A stretch of 64,000 nucleotides of DNA from Thalassotalea sp. HSM 43 (GTDB lineage: Bacteria; Pseudomonadota; Gammaproteobacteria; Enterobacterales; Alteromonadaceae). How positions within the stretch are numbered: the stretch's first letter is position 1; each line of letters starts with the position of its first letter. Made by a program: the position numbers and the translations under genes. Location: NCBI RefSeq assembly GCF_004752005.1, contig NZ_CP038493.1, forward strand, positions 992,001 through 1,056,000, read 5' to 3'. Of the stretch, positions 37,719 through 47,359 are shown one piece after another. Under the pieces are notes generated by a model that made no database searches, was not told where the DNA came from, and saw only the letters and a list, made by a program, of their open reading frames with translations.

Positions 37719-38048
37719 TCAGGCAAAATCATCTTTGATAAATAGAAACGTCAAGGCCAATACAAATACCGGGATAAGCGACCAAAGATCCGCTTGGTTT
37801 AGATTTAACGCCGCCAGCGGTGTAAAACTAATCGACTGATTAATCTCAGTTAACGTTGTTGCTAAGCCTTGCATTGGTAAAAACAATAACAAAGACAACA
37901 AGGCTAAAACCAAACTTATGGTTAACACCTTTACTCGGTATTGCTGCATTTGCTGATAACGGTTTACCAGATTATCAACAAAATCATCCGCTTTGAGTGA
38001 CGGCATAGGTTTGCTTAGCAGTTGTTCTAATTCGGTTTTGTCGTTCAT
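37719..38048 (-). CDS. Two-helix membrane protein, probable anti-sigma factor
   Basis: A 109-residue protein with a short cytoplasmic N-terminus (residues 1-38) and two transmembrane segments (about 40-62 and 88-105). Its start overlaps the stop of the ECF sigma gene, the usual place for a membrane anti-sigma factor. It has no zinc-binding His/Cys motif. The role is inferred from position. Confidence 0.6.
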   Translation of the reverse strand: MNDKTELEQLLSKPMPSLKADDFVDNLVNRYQQMQQYRVKVLTISLVLALLSLLLFLPMQGLATTLTEINQSISFTPLAALNLNQADLWSLIPVFVLALTFLFIKDDFA

Positions 38049-38584
38049 CAGGCAACCCCTTTATAACAAGATGGTATATGTTTCTGCATCGCTTCTTTGC
38101 CTCTATTGCAATGCGATTTCACCGTGCCAAGTGGCATGTGTAACAGATCACTAATTTCAGAATGGCTATAACCCAAGGTTAAGTGCATGGTGATCACCGC
38201 TCGCTGTGCAACACTCAATGGTGCCATGAGGCGATAGATTAACTGTTCTTGAGCCAGTTGCTCGGTTAATTCGGGACTTTGCTCATCAAGCATGGTTTGC
38301 TCATCGATGGCCTGTGCCTCACCGCGTGCTTTAAGCATCTGCAAAAATTGACGATAAGCGATGCGATATAACCAAGACTTAAATGCTTTGACGTTTTGTA
38401 GCTTGCCCAATTGTTGATAGGCAATCAACAAACTCTCTTGTGCGATGTCATCAGCCAAAGCGCAATCACCAGCGGTTAATCGCCGACAATAACCACGCAA
38501 GTCCGACTGACATGTTGTGACGATGCGGTCAAATGTCTGTCGGTTTTGCGTGCTTTGAAAGTGAGCGATTAAACGTTTAAGCAT
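38048..38584 (-). CDS. ECF RNA polymerase sigma factor
   Basis: A 178-residue sigma-70 family protein with region 2 (DDIAQESLLIAYQQLGKLQNVKAFKSWLYRIAYRQFLQ) and region 4 (LTLGYSHSEISDLLHMPLGTVKSHCNRG). ATG has AAGG 5 bases upstream. It overlaps the downstream membrane protein and follows the DUF6249 gene by 15 bases. Its site within the sortase cluster suggests control of envelope genes, but no target can be named. Confidence 0.88.
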   Translation of the reverse strand: MLKRLIAHFQSTQNRQTFDRIVTTCQSDLRGYCRRLTAGDCALADDIAQESLLIAYQQLGKLQNVKAFKSWLYRIAYRQFLQMLKARGEAQAIDEQTMLDEQSPELTEQLAQEQLIYRLMAPLSVAQRAVITMHLTLGYSHSEISDLLHMPLGTVKSHCNRGKEAMQKHIPSCYKGVA

Positions 38585-38599
38585 ATATGCCTTATTGTA

Positions 38600-38947
38600 T
38601 CAGCTTTTATCGGCGAATCGATACACCAACAAATAGCCAATGCCTATGGTCAACGGAAACATGGCAATACCGGCCATATCCGCATCTGCGGTGCTAATCC
38701 ATGCATACAAGGCAATACCTACGGCTAATGAGACTAACAGGATGCCACGTTTAAAATCCGCTTTCGGATTACGCTGCACGTGCAGTATTTTTTCGATACT
38801 TTCTGGGCTTAATGCTTGACCATTATCCAGAGCTTTTTGAATGGTTTGCTGCAGAGCCATTTTATTTTTATAAGCATAAAATAAAAACAACCAAGCAACG
38901 ACACCTATGGTCACAAATAATACGATAGGGACTAGTTCTTCCATCAT
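38600..38947 (-). CDS. DUF6249-like membrane protein
   Basis: A 115-residue protein with one N-terminal and two C-terminal membrane segments. A cytoplasmic part between (ALQQTIQKALDNGQALSPESIEKIL) matches the DUF6249 pattern of proteins often encoded next to ECF sigma factors. It is the first gene of the three-gene sigma unit. The next ATG codon is an alternative start. Confidence 0.72.
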   Translation of the reverse strand: MMEELVPIVLFVTIGVVAWLFLFYAYKNKMALQQTIQKALDNGQALSPESIEKILHVQRNPKADFKRGILLVSLAVGIALYAWISTADADMAGIAMFPLTIGIGYLLVYRFADKS

Positions 38948-39002
38948 TACATTCCTCTTTTTCTGTAGTGTTATCGTTAAGAGGGATTAAATAATGAAAA
39001 TG

Positions 39003-39035
39003 GATGCAGTAAATGAAAATATTTTTACTGCACCC
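39003..39035 (-). terminator. Hairpin after the 39089-39544 gene
   Basis: Arms TGCAGTAAA and TTTACTGCA with an A/T-rich loop, about 55 bases beyond that gene's stop on the minus strand. It could also overlap the sigma-unit promoter. Confidence 0.5.
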
Positions 39036-39088
39036 ATTGCTACGTTACAACATTGACGTGTGATAGATACCGCTAACAAGCAGTAATA

Positions 39089-39544
39089 TTATACTTCACA
39101 CTCTTTTTCTTGAGTCTTCCAAACAACCGGATCCCAATATTCGCCAGTCTTTAATTTTGACTTATGCTTACGATTATATTTAGCACCTAAGTAGTATCGC
39201 ATGTTGGCTTCAACATCGATTTCGATCACTTTATAGTTAAGCATTTCACCGCGTCGACGAGTAAAGTAGCTGTCGGTAATATTTTCCATTACTTTGATTT
39301 TATGCTTACCTGGCGACAAAACAAACGAATGGCTATTGCTGCCTACCGGCACGCCATCAATGGTATTGATAACCACATGATACAGTCGCTTTGTTTCTGG
39401 CGGGCGCTTGTAAACGCTAACGATGCCACAAGCCGTTGGGTCGAGTGTTTCAGCACTTTCTTGCTCATCAAAAGCTTGGGTGCTAAAAGCCAACATTGGT
39501 GCCATAGCCATGGCGATAAATGAGAGTTTTTTACTGGTTTTCAT
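39089..39544 (-). CDS. Exported protein of unknown function
   Basis: A 150-residue protein with a Sec signal peptide (MKTSKKLSFIAMAMAPMLAF) and a beta-rich body with GVPVGSNSHSFVLSPGKHKIKV. That pattern resembles PEGA/DUF2846-type small sandwiches. Two cysteines near each end (TACGIV, KECEV) may form a disulfide. ATG 39544 has AAGGAAG 5 bases upstream and beats the longer frame starting at 39574. It lies inside the sortase cluster, so a link to it is possible. Confidence 0.62.
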   Translation of the reverse strand: MKTSKKLSFIAMAMAPMLAFSTQAFDEQESAETLDPTACGIVSVYKRPPETKRLYHVVINTIDGVPVGSNSHSFVLSPGKHKIKVMENITDSYFTRRRGEMLNYKVIEIDVEANMRYYLGAKYNRKHKSKLKTGEYWDPVVWKTQEKECEV

Positions 39545-39955
39545 ATTTTCTTCCTTAAATGTCACTAAAGCCAAAATGCGATTAGAGCCAATGACTTAAC
39601 TAATTGCTAACGACTTATAGATAGCCTGCAATTGCCTGACAAACAACCCGCTAACTTTGTCCAAATGTAAGTAAATTTGTCGCCGATTATATAATCGCCT
39701 AACAAACCACTGGAACAAGCGGGGTCATTTTCCTTAAAACGCCTATTTCTCATGCTCTGCAGAGCAAAAACACAAATAAATCAAGACGTAACAAACTGTG
39801 CACTGTGACACACTTTGTAACCTAACTATAGGAGATAAAATCACCATTACAAACGATAAATCATGTTTTGCAATGAAAAAAAGACGATAACTAGAGGCCG
39901 ATATCGTCTTTGTTTTGGTGGGAGATTTAGGACTAAAAGTCCTTAATAAACAGGG
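39545..39955. other. Intergenic region between pdsO and the 39089 gene
   Basis: These 411 bases hold the promoter of the small exported protein and, at 39875-39912, the pdsO terminator. I find no other open frame with a ribosome site. Confidence 0.5.
39875..39912 (-). terminator. Terminator after pdsO
   Basis: Hairpin AAAGACGATA/TATCGTCTTT followed by a T tract on the minus strand. Confidence 0.85.
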
Positions 39956-40729
39956 TTATAAATTTGCTTGTTTGGCCACCTCCTCACTGTCGACTTTTAA
40001 TTTTAAAACAACGCGACGGTCAAAGTAATTTACCTCTTGTTGTTGCTCTGGTTGCAATGGCAAGGATTCACCAAATGCGGTGGCATAAATACGATCTTCA
40101 CCGACCCCTTGTGCGACTAACAGCTGTTTTACTTTGTCGATGCGACGCTGCGCCAATTTTAGGTTCAAGGTTTCATCGCCTTGACGGTCGGTGTAACCTT
40201 CAAGGTCGATATATAAGTGTGGCGAGCGCTTTAACACGGTTGCTAGGGCGATAACTTGCTGTTGATAATGGGCTTCAATGTCACTTGAGCCGGTTCGAAA
40301 CATTAGGCTAACGAGAATATTTTCCACTTGCGCTTTTTCGCTGTTTTCATAGGCCTTAGCGATATTCATCATCTCATTTTGATACTGCAACTCGAGATTT
40401 TTTAGCTCACTGCTTTGCTTATGCGCTAAATTTTTACGTTGCATTTGTTCGCTGGCCAGTTGCTGCTCCAAACTGTCAATTTCCCGTTCTGATACCAAAT
40501 GCTTGGCAAAGTAATCACCGGCAAAGGCCGTGATAAAAGCGCCTGGTGGACCACCAAAGATGCCACCAATCACCGCACCAATGCTGATACCCCACTTTTC
40601 TTCGTTTGGCATTTCGTCGATATGCTCGACCAATGTTTTCGCTTGCGGCTGCTCGTCAGCTTGGGCAATGTTAATAAATGAACTGCTTAATATCGTCGCG
40701 ATAGCTAGTGTAGTCATGGTCTTTTTCAT
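39956..40729 (-). CDS. pdsO: Sortase-associated OmpA-like protein PdsO
   Basis: A 257-residue envelope protein with a signal peptide (cleavage after about QADE). A glycine-rich hydrophobic stretch (GAVIGGIFGGPPGAFITAF) and a coiled-coil (about 80-130) follow. The C-terminal OmpA domain (about 140-250) has LEGYTDRQGDETLNLKLAQRRIDKV, which should bind peptidoglycan. This matches TIGR03789. It is divergent from pdsR, with a shared operator-like element between. Confidence 0.9.
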   Translation of the reverse strand: MKKTMTTLAIATILSSSFINIAQADEQPQAKTLVEHIDEMPNEEKWGISIGAVIGGIFGGPPGAFITAFAGDYFAKHLVSEREIDSLEQQLASEQMQRKNLAHKQSSELKNLELQYQNEMMNIAKAYENSEKAQVENILVSLMFRTGSSDIEAHYQQQVIALATVLKRSPHLYIDLEGYTDRQGDETLNLKLAQRRIDKVKQLLVAQGVGEDRIYATAFGESLPLQPEQQQEVNYFDRRVVLKLKVDSEEVAKQANL

Positions 40730-40864
40730 AATGATTCCTCGTCAATTAAAATAACTGTGCAGATCAACAGTGACTTGCGTCGAAGCGTTGCTGTCCTGCC
40801 GATGAATTCATTAAACAAAATAAAATTGACTTTTTTTTCGTCAAAAACTGATACTTGTGAAATA

Positions 40865-40882
40865 GATTATGACCAATTATGA
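40865..40882. promoter_or_regulatory. Candidate PdsR operator between pdsO and pdsR
   Basis: The direct repeat TTATGA-N4-TTATGA (10-base period) shares 17 bases, ATTATGACCAATTATGA, with the element before the sortase target gene. It is 78 bases before pdsR and 136 before pdsO. Confidence 0.6.
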
Positions 40883-40959
40883 AAATTGCTTTGTTTCGCT
40901 AGAATCAGATATGCAATCGGGTATAGTGGCTTTAATAACAAAATCAAAACGAGAACATA

Positions 40960-41652
40960 ATGAGTAAACGCATTGCCATAGTTGAGGATGATGAAGCCAT
41001 TCGAGAGAATTACGCGCAAGCTCTGCGTCAACAGGGCTTTGTTGTACAAACCTATAGGAATAAGAGTACGGCTTTGTCGGCGTTTGAACTAAGCTTGCCA
41101 CATCTGGCCATTCTTGATGTCGGCCTCGAAGAAGAATTTGATGGCGGCTTTGATATATGTCGTTATTTGCGAGAAAAGTCGGCCACGTTACCCATTATAT
41201 TTTTAACCGCACGCGATAGCGATATCGATCAAATCAGTGGCCTGCGTCTTGGTGCTAATGACTACGTCAGCAAAACCATGAGTTTTGATAACCTTAGCGC
41301 TCGTATTCATGCCACTCTTAATTACTTAAAAATCATTGAAACCCCGGTTGTTGAAAACATTTTGCAGCGACAGGCGTTAACCATTAATAAGGATCGATTA
41401 TCGATCAGTTGGCACAATGACTTGGTAAACTTCACCATTACCGAGTTTTGGATGATTCACTCTTTGGCGTTAAATCCAGGTCACGTTAAAAGTAAGGATC
41501 AATTAATGCAGGATGCAAATATTGTCGTTGATGACAACACCGTCACCGCCCATATAAAACGCATTCGCAAAAAGTTCATGCAGGTCGATACCAATTTCAA
41601 CTGCATTGATACCGTATATGGCATGGGTTATCGTTGGCTAGAAGCTAAATAG
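40960..41652 (+). CDS. pdsR: Dedicated sortase system response regulator PdsR
   Basis: A 230-residue OmpR-family regulator. The receiver has the acidic pair VEDDEAI, the phospho-Asp in AILDVGLEEE and the LTARDSDIDQISGL segment. The C-terminal winged helix ends HIKRIRKKF...VYGMGYRWLEAK. It matches TIGR03787 and pairs with the histidine kinase 9 bases downstream. Confidence 0.92.
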   Translation: MSKRIAIVEDDEAIRENYAQALRQQGFVVQTYRNKSTALSAFELSLPHLAILDVGLEEEFDGGFDICRYLREKSATLPIIFLTARDSDIDQISGLRLGANDYVSKTMSFDNLSARIHATLNYLKIIETPVVENILQRQALTINKDRLSISWHNDLVNFTITEFWMIHSLALNPGHVKSKDQLMQDANIVVDDNTVTAHIKRIRKKFMQVDTNFNCIDTVYGMGYRWLEAK

Positions 41653-41661
41653 GACGGATTT

Positions 41662-43839
41662 GTGCGCATCAGTATTACCGTAAAGCTTATGATGGTGGCC
41701 AGTGTGTTATTGGCCATACCGTTTATCGGTTATTACTATATTTGGGATATGGAAAAATACTTGCGTGTTGGTCAGGAACAGACGCTAAAAAATAATGCCA
41801 AAGCATTGGCCACGGCATTACATAATCGCCCTAATCTGTTTAATCCCCATGCCAGTTATAAAGACACCTTAGAACAAGGCAAAGACTTTTTCCCTACTGA
41901 AATTAATGATGCCATTTTATTAGATGGCAAAGATGAAGATTGGCAGCAATACAGTGCCACACGTAATATCAATCGCTATGACTATCAAAACCAAATTGGC
42001 AGCAAGTTAACCAAGCAGCAAGTCAGTGTTGAATACAGCGCCAATATCGGCCGCTATAAAGGCTTTGTGTATGCGTTCTTTAACGTGACTGACGATAAAC
42101 TGATTTTGCGACCTGAAAATGCCATTTCGATCAGTAATAATGATCACCTAGAAATCGCCACCATTGATTACCTAGGTCAGTTACAACGCTATATCATCTC
42201 CAATCACAAAGCTGGATGGGTAAGCGCATTCAAAGTCAGTGATGTGCCCGGTGCAACGCCGCAAAATGAACCGGGTATACAAGGTCATTTAGCCATTACT
42301 GAAAACGGTTACAACATTGAAATTCGTCTTAAAGAAGACATGTTAGGAGACAAAGTTGGTTTCCAGATATTGGATGTCGACAGCCTGCAAAAGCCCATTC
42401 AACATGTTGCTGTAGGTACCGCCAACACCCACGACGCACAAGACCTTGGTACCTTTACCGTACCTTCTCCTGAAATTGAGGCGATTATCGCTGCTATGGG
42501 TCGTACTCATTCAGCGATAACCGTGGTCGATAAACACTCGCGCATTCTCAAACATCAAGGCAGCATTTATAACGCCACCGGTGATTATCTTGAGCCATTA
42601 GATTTACAACAAAACACCTACAGTGCTGGCTTTTCTGGCAACTGGATAAGTCAATTCAAACAATGGGTTCTAGAACCGTTTTATCAGTACCTGCTTACTA
42701 GGCCACCAAAAGAATTCCAGATCCAAGCATTTGATAATCGTCGCCATCAAAATCGCCATGTCAATAATGCCTTATTGCGCGGTAGACTCGATTCAATATG
42801 GTGGACCACACCGGATAACAAGGCGGTTATCTTGTCTGCGGCACACCCTATTTATGTTGATGATAAGGTGATGGGAGCCGTGGTTGTAGAGGAAACAACG
42901 CATGGCATTCGTAACATTCGTAATGCTGCCGTTGAAGGTGTACTACTCACCAGTTTATTTATTTTTATTTCGGTACTCGCACTGTTTCTCTATACCGTGC
43001 GTTTGTCCTATCGTATTCGACAATTGCGCAATCAAACCGACGCATTAATCGATGACAATGGCCGTTTACGTGGCATGATGACCGCGGCAACGGCTAAAGA
43101 TGAAATCGGTGATTTATCACGAAGTTTTACCGACATCATTCAACAGCTTGGCCAGTACAATGACTATTTACAAAACATGTCATCACGTCTTTCCCATGAA
43201 CTAAAAACCCCAGTAGCCGTGGTGCGCTCCTCACTCGAGCATTTAGCGCTAACCGAAACCGATGCCAATAAATCGGTATTTGTGCAACGGGCGCAACAAG
43301 GCATCAACCGCTTACACTCAATATTGTTGGCCATGAGTGAAGCAACTCGACTTGAACAAACCATCGAGCACAGTGAATTTGAATCGTTTGATCTGGCCGC
43401 ATTGGTAAAGGGTTGCAGTAACAGTTACCAACAAATTTATCAGCCTCAATCATTTCATGTCAGTATTAGCGAAGAGCCGACGCTATTTATCGGCAGTGAC
43501 GAACACATCGCCCAGCTTTTTGATAAATTGATTGCCAACGCGGTAGAGTTTTCTGATGGCAGTGCCATTGATATTGATTTGCAACACGACAAACAGCAGG
43601 TGCAATTATCGGTCAGCAATAAAGGGCCATTATTGCCAGACAATATGATGCTCAGTATTTTTGATGCCATGGTGTCGATTCGCACCCCGCAACAATCTAT
43701 GGCAGAAAGTGAGCAATTGCACTTAGGCATCGGTTTGTATATTTGCCGCTTAATCGCAGAACAACATAAAGGCAAAATCATTGCCGAAAACCTAATTGAT
43801 GACAGCGGCGTGCGCTTTACCCTGACCCTGCCAAAATGA
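41662..43839 (+). CDS. pdsS: Dedicated sortase system histidine kinase PdsS
   Basis: A 725-residue sensor kinase. The first transmembrane segment is near 8-28 and the second near 428-448. A large periplasmic sensor domain of about 400 residues lies between, with a carbohydrate-binding-like pattern (YSANIGRYKGFVYAFFNV). HAMP and HisKA (SSRLSHELKTPVAVV) follow, then an HATPase with GIGLYICRLIAEQHKGKI. GTG start at 41662 with AGGACGG upstream. It fits TIGR03785. The signal it senses is unknown. Confidence 0.92.
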   Translation: MRISITVKLMMVASVLLAIPFIGYYYIWDMEKYLRVGQEQTLKNNAKALATALHNRPNLFNPHASYKDTLEQGKDFFPTEINDAILLDGKDEDWQQYSATRNINRYDYQNQIGSKLTKQQVSVEYSANIGRYKGFVYAFFNVTDDKLILRPENAISISNNDHLEIATIDYLGQLQRYIISNHKAGWVSAFKVSDVPGATPQNEPGIQGHLAITENGYNIEIRLKEDMLGDKVGFQILDVDSLQKPIQHVAVGTANTHDAQDLGTFTVPSPEIEAIIAAMGRTHSAITVVDKHSRILKHQGSIYNATGDYLEPLDLQQNTYSAGFSGNWISQFKQWVLEPFYQYLLTRPPKEFQIQAFDNRRHQNRHVNNALLRGRLDSIWWTTPDNKAVILSAAHPIYVDDKVMGAVVVEETTHGIRNIRNAAVEGVLLTSLFIFISVLALFLYTVRLSYRIRQLRNQTDALIDDNGRLRGMMTAATAKDEIGDLSRSFTDIIQQLGQYNDYLQNMSSRLSHELKTPVAVVRSSLEHLALTETDANKSVFVQRAQQGINRLHSILLAMSEATRLEQTIEHSEFESFDLAALVKGCSNSYQQIYQPQSFHVSISEEPTLFIGSDEHIAQLFDKLIANAVEFSDGSAIDIDLQHDKQQVQLSVSNKGPLLPDNMMLSIFDAMVSIRTPQQSMAESEQLHLGIGLYICRLIAEQHKGKIIAENLIDDSGVRFTLTLPK

Positions 43840-43999
43840 ACATTAAATGAATTTTTTGTTATTTCATATTAACTTAGGCACGAAACGTGCAAACTTATCT
43901 ATGTTGCCGCTGTGAAACACCGGTAACGCATCATGGTTGTGCGCAATAGCGGTTTTTCCGCACTAATTTGGCGCAAGACATACATTTAGGGAGATAATT

Positions 44000-44296
44000 A
44001 TGTTAAGCAAAAAGTTTTTTAAAACCAAAGACGAAGCTGAAATCACCTTTGATTTTGCTCGTGAAGATGTCACGTCAGTGGAGCTCTATGCTGACTTCAA
44101 TGATTGGCAACCGATTGCAATGAAGTTTGTTAAATCAAGTAACAGCTTTAAAACCAAAGTACGTTTGCCAAAAGACTCGGAGTATCAATTTCGCTACCTG
44201 CTAAACGGTCAAGAGTGGGAAAACGATTACAAAGCTGATTGTTATTTAGCCAATGACTTTGGCAGTGATAACTCGATTGTCAGCACCACTGTATAG
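44000..44296 (+). CDS. Small isoamylase/AMPK-beta-like (CBM48) domain protein
   Basis: A 98-residue protein made of a single early-set domain. DVTSVELYADFNDWQPIAM, VRLPKDSEYQFRYLLNGQEWENDYKAD is the CBM48 pattern that binds alpha-glucans. It is followed by glgC, about 210 bases downstream, so a link to glycogen is likely. Its role as a glycogen-binding regulator is an inference. Confidence 0.85.
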   Translation: MLSKKFFKTKDEAEITFDFAREDVTSVELYADFNDWQPIAMKFVKSSNSFKTKVRLPKDSEYQFRYLLNGQEWENDYKADCYLANDFGSDNSIVSTTV

Positions 44297-44508
44297 CGCA
44301 TAACAACGCGGTATAGCAGTTCATTGCCGCAGCTATATAGCCAATACGGACAGGCTGTTATTTACTGCCTGTCCGTCCATTCAAAATATGTTGGCAGCAA
44401 GATAATGAACTTGCTGATCCGACCATGCCATATTGGGTGAGTATTATTGATGCATTTTTGTTCAACTTGCCCTAGTATTGAACTAACCTAACAAAAAAGG
44501 ACGCCGCC

Positions 44509-45786
44509 ATGCCATTCACTTCGCATCGTTATATCAGTAACCTAACCCGAGATACTTACGCATTAATTCTCGCCGGTGGTAAAGGTTCAAGATTACATGA
44601 ACTCACTGATTGGCGAGCCAAGCCAGCAACATTTTTTGGCGGCAAATTTCGTATTATCGATTTTCCTTTATCCAATTGTATTAACTCCGGCATTCGTCGA
44701 GTTGGCATCGCCACGCAATATAAATCTCATTCACTGATCCGCCATATCAACCGAGCATGGGGACATTTCAAGAAAGAACTGGGAGAGTCGGTAGAAATAC
44801 TGCCAGCGTCACAGCGCTATGGTGAAGGTTGGTACGCCGGTACCGCCGATGCCGTATTTCAAAATATCGATATTATCCGTCATGAACTGCCTAAATATGT
44901 GATGATTTTATCCGGTGATCATGTCTATCGAATGGATTACGGTAATTTACTGGCCAAACACGTTGAAACGGGTGCTGACATGACCGTATGTTGTATTGAG
45001 GTACCTTGTGAAGAGGCCGCTGGCGCATTTGGTGTCATGACCGTTGATGAAAACAACCAAGTACAACGCTTTGATGAAAAACCAGAAAACCCATCAGACA
45101 TTCCGGGTAAACCGGGTCTGACGTTGGCGTCAATGGGTAATTATGTGTTCAATACCGAGTTTTTGTTTGAACAACTGCAACGTGATAATGAAAAAGAATC
45201 GTCTAGCAAAGATTTTGGTCACGATATTATTCCAGACATCATCAAATCCCATAAAGTCTTTGCCTTTCCATTTATCGATCCAGACACCGGTGGTCAGCCA
45301 TATTGGCGCGATGTCGGTACTCTAGATTCGTTTTGGGAAGCCAATATGGAATTGGTCGAGCCTGAACCACAACTTAATATGTACGATGCTGACTGGCCTA
45401 TTTGGACCTACCAAGAGCAAACGGCGCCGGCTAAATTTGTATTTGATGAAGAAAACCGTCGTGGTTTGGCGATTAACTCTACCATTGCCGGTGGTGCCAT
45501 CGTTTCCGGTTCAACGGTCAAACAGTCTTTGTTATTCTCTCATGTACGGGTTAATTCATTCTGTTATATCGAACAATCCGTGGTGCTACCTGGTGCCACT
45601 ATCGGTCGTAATTGCACCATTAAAAAGGCCATCATTGATCGTAGTGTTAATGTACCTGAAGGCATACATATTGGCGTCGATCACGAACAAGACAAAGCCA
45701 ATGGCTTTAGGGTAACCGACAAAGGCGTCGTATTGGTTACTCGCGAAATGGTCAGCGCGTACCTGGAAAAGCAACAAGAAACATAA
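44509..45786 (+). CDS. glgC: Glucose-1-phosphate adenylyltransferase GlgC
   Basis: Makes ADP-glucose for glycogen. The 425-residue protein has the nucleotide loop [21 protein letters not shown], the allosteric-type [24 protein letters not shown] and a C-terminal left-handed beta-helix. Length and motifs are as in E. coli GlgC. It precedes glgA by 9 bases. Confidence 0.96.
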   Translation: MPFTSHRYISNLTRDTYALILAGGKGSRLHELTDWRAKPATFFGGKFRIIDFPLSNCINSGIRRVGIATQYKSHSLIRHINRAWGHFKKELGESVEILPASQRYGEGWYAGTADAVFQNIDIIRHELPKYVMILSGDHVYRMDYGNLLAKHVETGADMTVCCIEVPCEEAAGAFGVMTVDENNQVQRFDEKPENPSDIPGKPGLTLASMGNYVFNTEFLFEQLQRDNEKESSSKDFGHDIIPDIIKSHKVFAFPFIDPDTGGQPYWRDVGTLDSFWEANMELVEPEPQLNMYDADWPIWTYQEQTAPAKFVFDEENRRGLAINSTIAGGAIVSGSTVKQSLLFSHVRVNSFCYIEQSVVLPGATIGRNCTIKKAIIDRSVNVPEGIHIGVDHEQDKANGFRVTDKGVVLVTREMVSAYLEKQQET

Positions 45787-45795
45787 GGCTGCCCC

Positions 45796-47346
45796 TTGAA
45801 GGTATTAATGGTTGCGTCTGAAAATGACGCGTTAAAAAACGGCAAAGTCGGTGGTATAGGTGATGTCATTCGCGACATCCCTAAGTTCCTCAGTGAGCAA
45901 GATGTTGAAGTCGATGTGGTTACACCCGGCTATCAATATCACGCCATGGCAAATCCTTCTCGTCTCGTCACGAGCATTGATGTACCGTTTCGAAACGGCT
46001 TTGAAAAAGTCGAACTGTATTACTTAGAGCAACAAAGCTCAGCAAAGATTGGCCAGTATGTGCTAGAAAGCAAGCTGTTTTGCCAAGGCAGCCCAGGGCA
46101 AATCTATGTTGATGACGGTGCCGACAACCCTTTTTATTCCGATGCCAACAAATTTGCCTTATTTTGCGCCAGTGTTTGCGAGCTACTCATCGGTGAGTGG
46201 AAAGACCGCTTTCAGGTGCTGCATCTGCACGACTGGCACAGCGCGTTTATCCCAATATTGAGCCGTTATGCACCTCGCTACCAAAGTATTGAGGCATTGC
46301 GCAGCGTTTATTCAATCCATAATTTAGGCATTCAGGGCATTCGCCCTCTAACGGAAACCGAGTCAAGTTTACAAGCATGGTTTCCAACCTTGCAATACGA
46401 TAAATCACTGCTCGTTGACCCAAGATACGATAATTGTATTAATCCCACGCGGGCGGCGATCAATCTTGCGGATATGGTGCATGTTGTATCACCAACCTAT
46501 CGTCTAGAAGTGATGAAAGCCAGTGCCCCTGAGCATGGTTTTATCGGTGGCGAAGGTTTAGAGCAAGATTTACAAAAAGCGGATCAGCAAGGGCGATTTG
46601 TTGGCATATTAAATGGCTGTGATTATTCCGTTGAAAGCCCGTTAATGCTGTCTAACAAAGAGCTGTTAGCACTTATTTGCCGTCAAATTCGCGGCTTGCA
46701 TGGCTCGGATAATTTCATTAAAGCCTCACATTTTGTCGCTGAACAGCGATGCCAATCTTGGGCTGAACAGGCATTTTCTGGACCGATGCTGATCAGCGTT
46801 GGTCGTCTTACCGAGCAAAAAGTACGGTTGATCTTTGAAACCAGCGAACGTGGTTATGTGCTGGATGATATTATGCACCAATTAGCCCAATACAAAGGTC
46901 GAATGATCATTTTGGGCTCAGGTGATAAGAGCCTAGAACGCAAGATCACCCAAGTCATGCAGCGCCATGAAAACCTATTATTCATTAATGGGTTTTGTGC
47001 CGGCCTTGCTGAACAGCTGTACGTTAACGGCGACATATTTTTTATGCCAAGCTCATTTGAACCGTGCGGTATTTCACAAATGTTGGCGATGCGCGCAGCG
47101 ATGCCAGTCATTGCTCATCAAATTGGCGGATTGAATGACACCATTAGCCATATGCACACCGGATTTTTATTTTCTGGTGATAGTATCAATGCGCAAGTAT
47201 TTGATTTGATGGATAAAATAGAATTAGCTGTGGAGATGTATCAACAAGACAAAGCCGCGTTCGCAAAAATGTGCGTTAATGCCAAAGCCGAACGGTTTTT
47301 ATGGCAAACTTGCATTACCGCCTATATAGAGCAACTCTATCGCTGA
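45796..47346 (+). CDS. glgA: Glycogen synthase GlgA
   Basis: GT5 glycosyltransferase of 516 residues that extends alpha-1,4-glucans from ADP-glucose. The N-terminal ADP-binding loop reads KVGGIGDV. LHLHDWHSAFIP and the C-terminal PSSFEPCGISQMLAMR-type donor site are present. It starts with TTG 45796. No glgB, glgX or glgP is seen next to it, so branching and breakdown must be encoded elsewhere. Confidence 0.93.
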   Translation: MKVLMVASENDALKNGKVGGIGDVIRDIPKFLSEQDVEVDVVTPGYQYHAMANPSRLVTSIDVPFRNGFEKVELYYLEQQSSAKIGQYVLESKLFCQGSPGQIYVDDGADNPFYSDANKFALFCASVCELLIGEWKDRFQVLHLHDWHSAFIPILSRYAPRYQSIEALRSVYSIHNLGIQGIRPLTETESSLQAWFPTLQYDKSLLVDPRYDNCINPTRAAINLADMVHVVSPTYRLEVMKASAPEHGFIGGEGLEQDLQKADQQGRFVGILNGCDYSVESPLMLSNKELLALICRQIRGLHGSDNFIKASHFVAEQRCQSWAEQAFSGPMLISVGRLTEQKVRLIFETSERGYVLDDIMHQLAQYKGRMIILGSGDKSLERKITQVMQRHENLLFINGFCAGLAEQLYVNGDIFFMPSSFEPCGISQMLAMRAAMPVIAHQIGGLNDTISHMHTGFLFSGDSINAQVFDLMDKIELAVEMYQQDKAAFAKMCVNAKAERFLWQTCITAYIEQLYR

Positions 47347-47359
47347 TCAATTTGCTGGT

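Noticed and set aside
40886-40950. Sigma-70 promoter for pdsR next to the operator
   Set aside because: Candidate hexamers such as TTGCTT and TATGCA are weak and could be arranged in several ways, so I did not list one.
44415-44420. TGATCC upstream of glgC as an ECF promoter
   Set aside because: The bases at the -10 position read GTGAGT, not CGTA.
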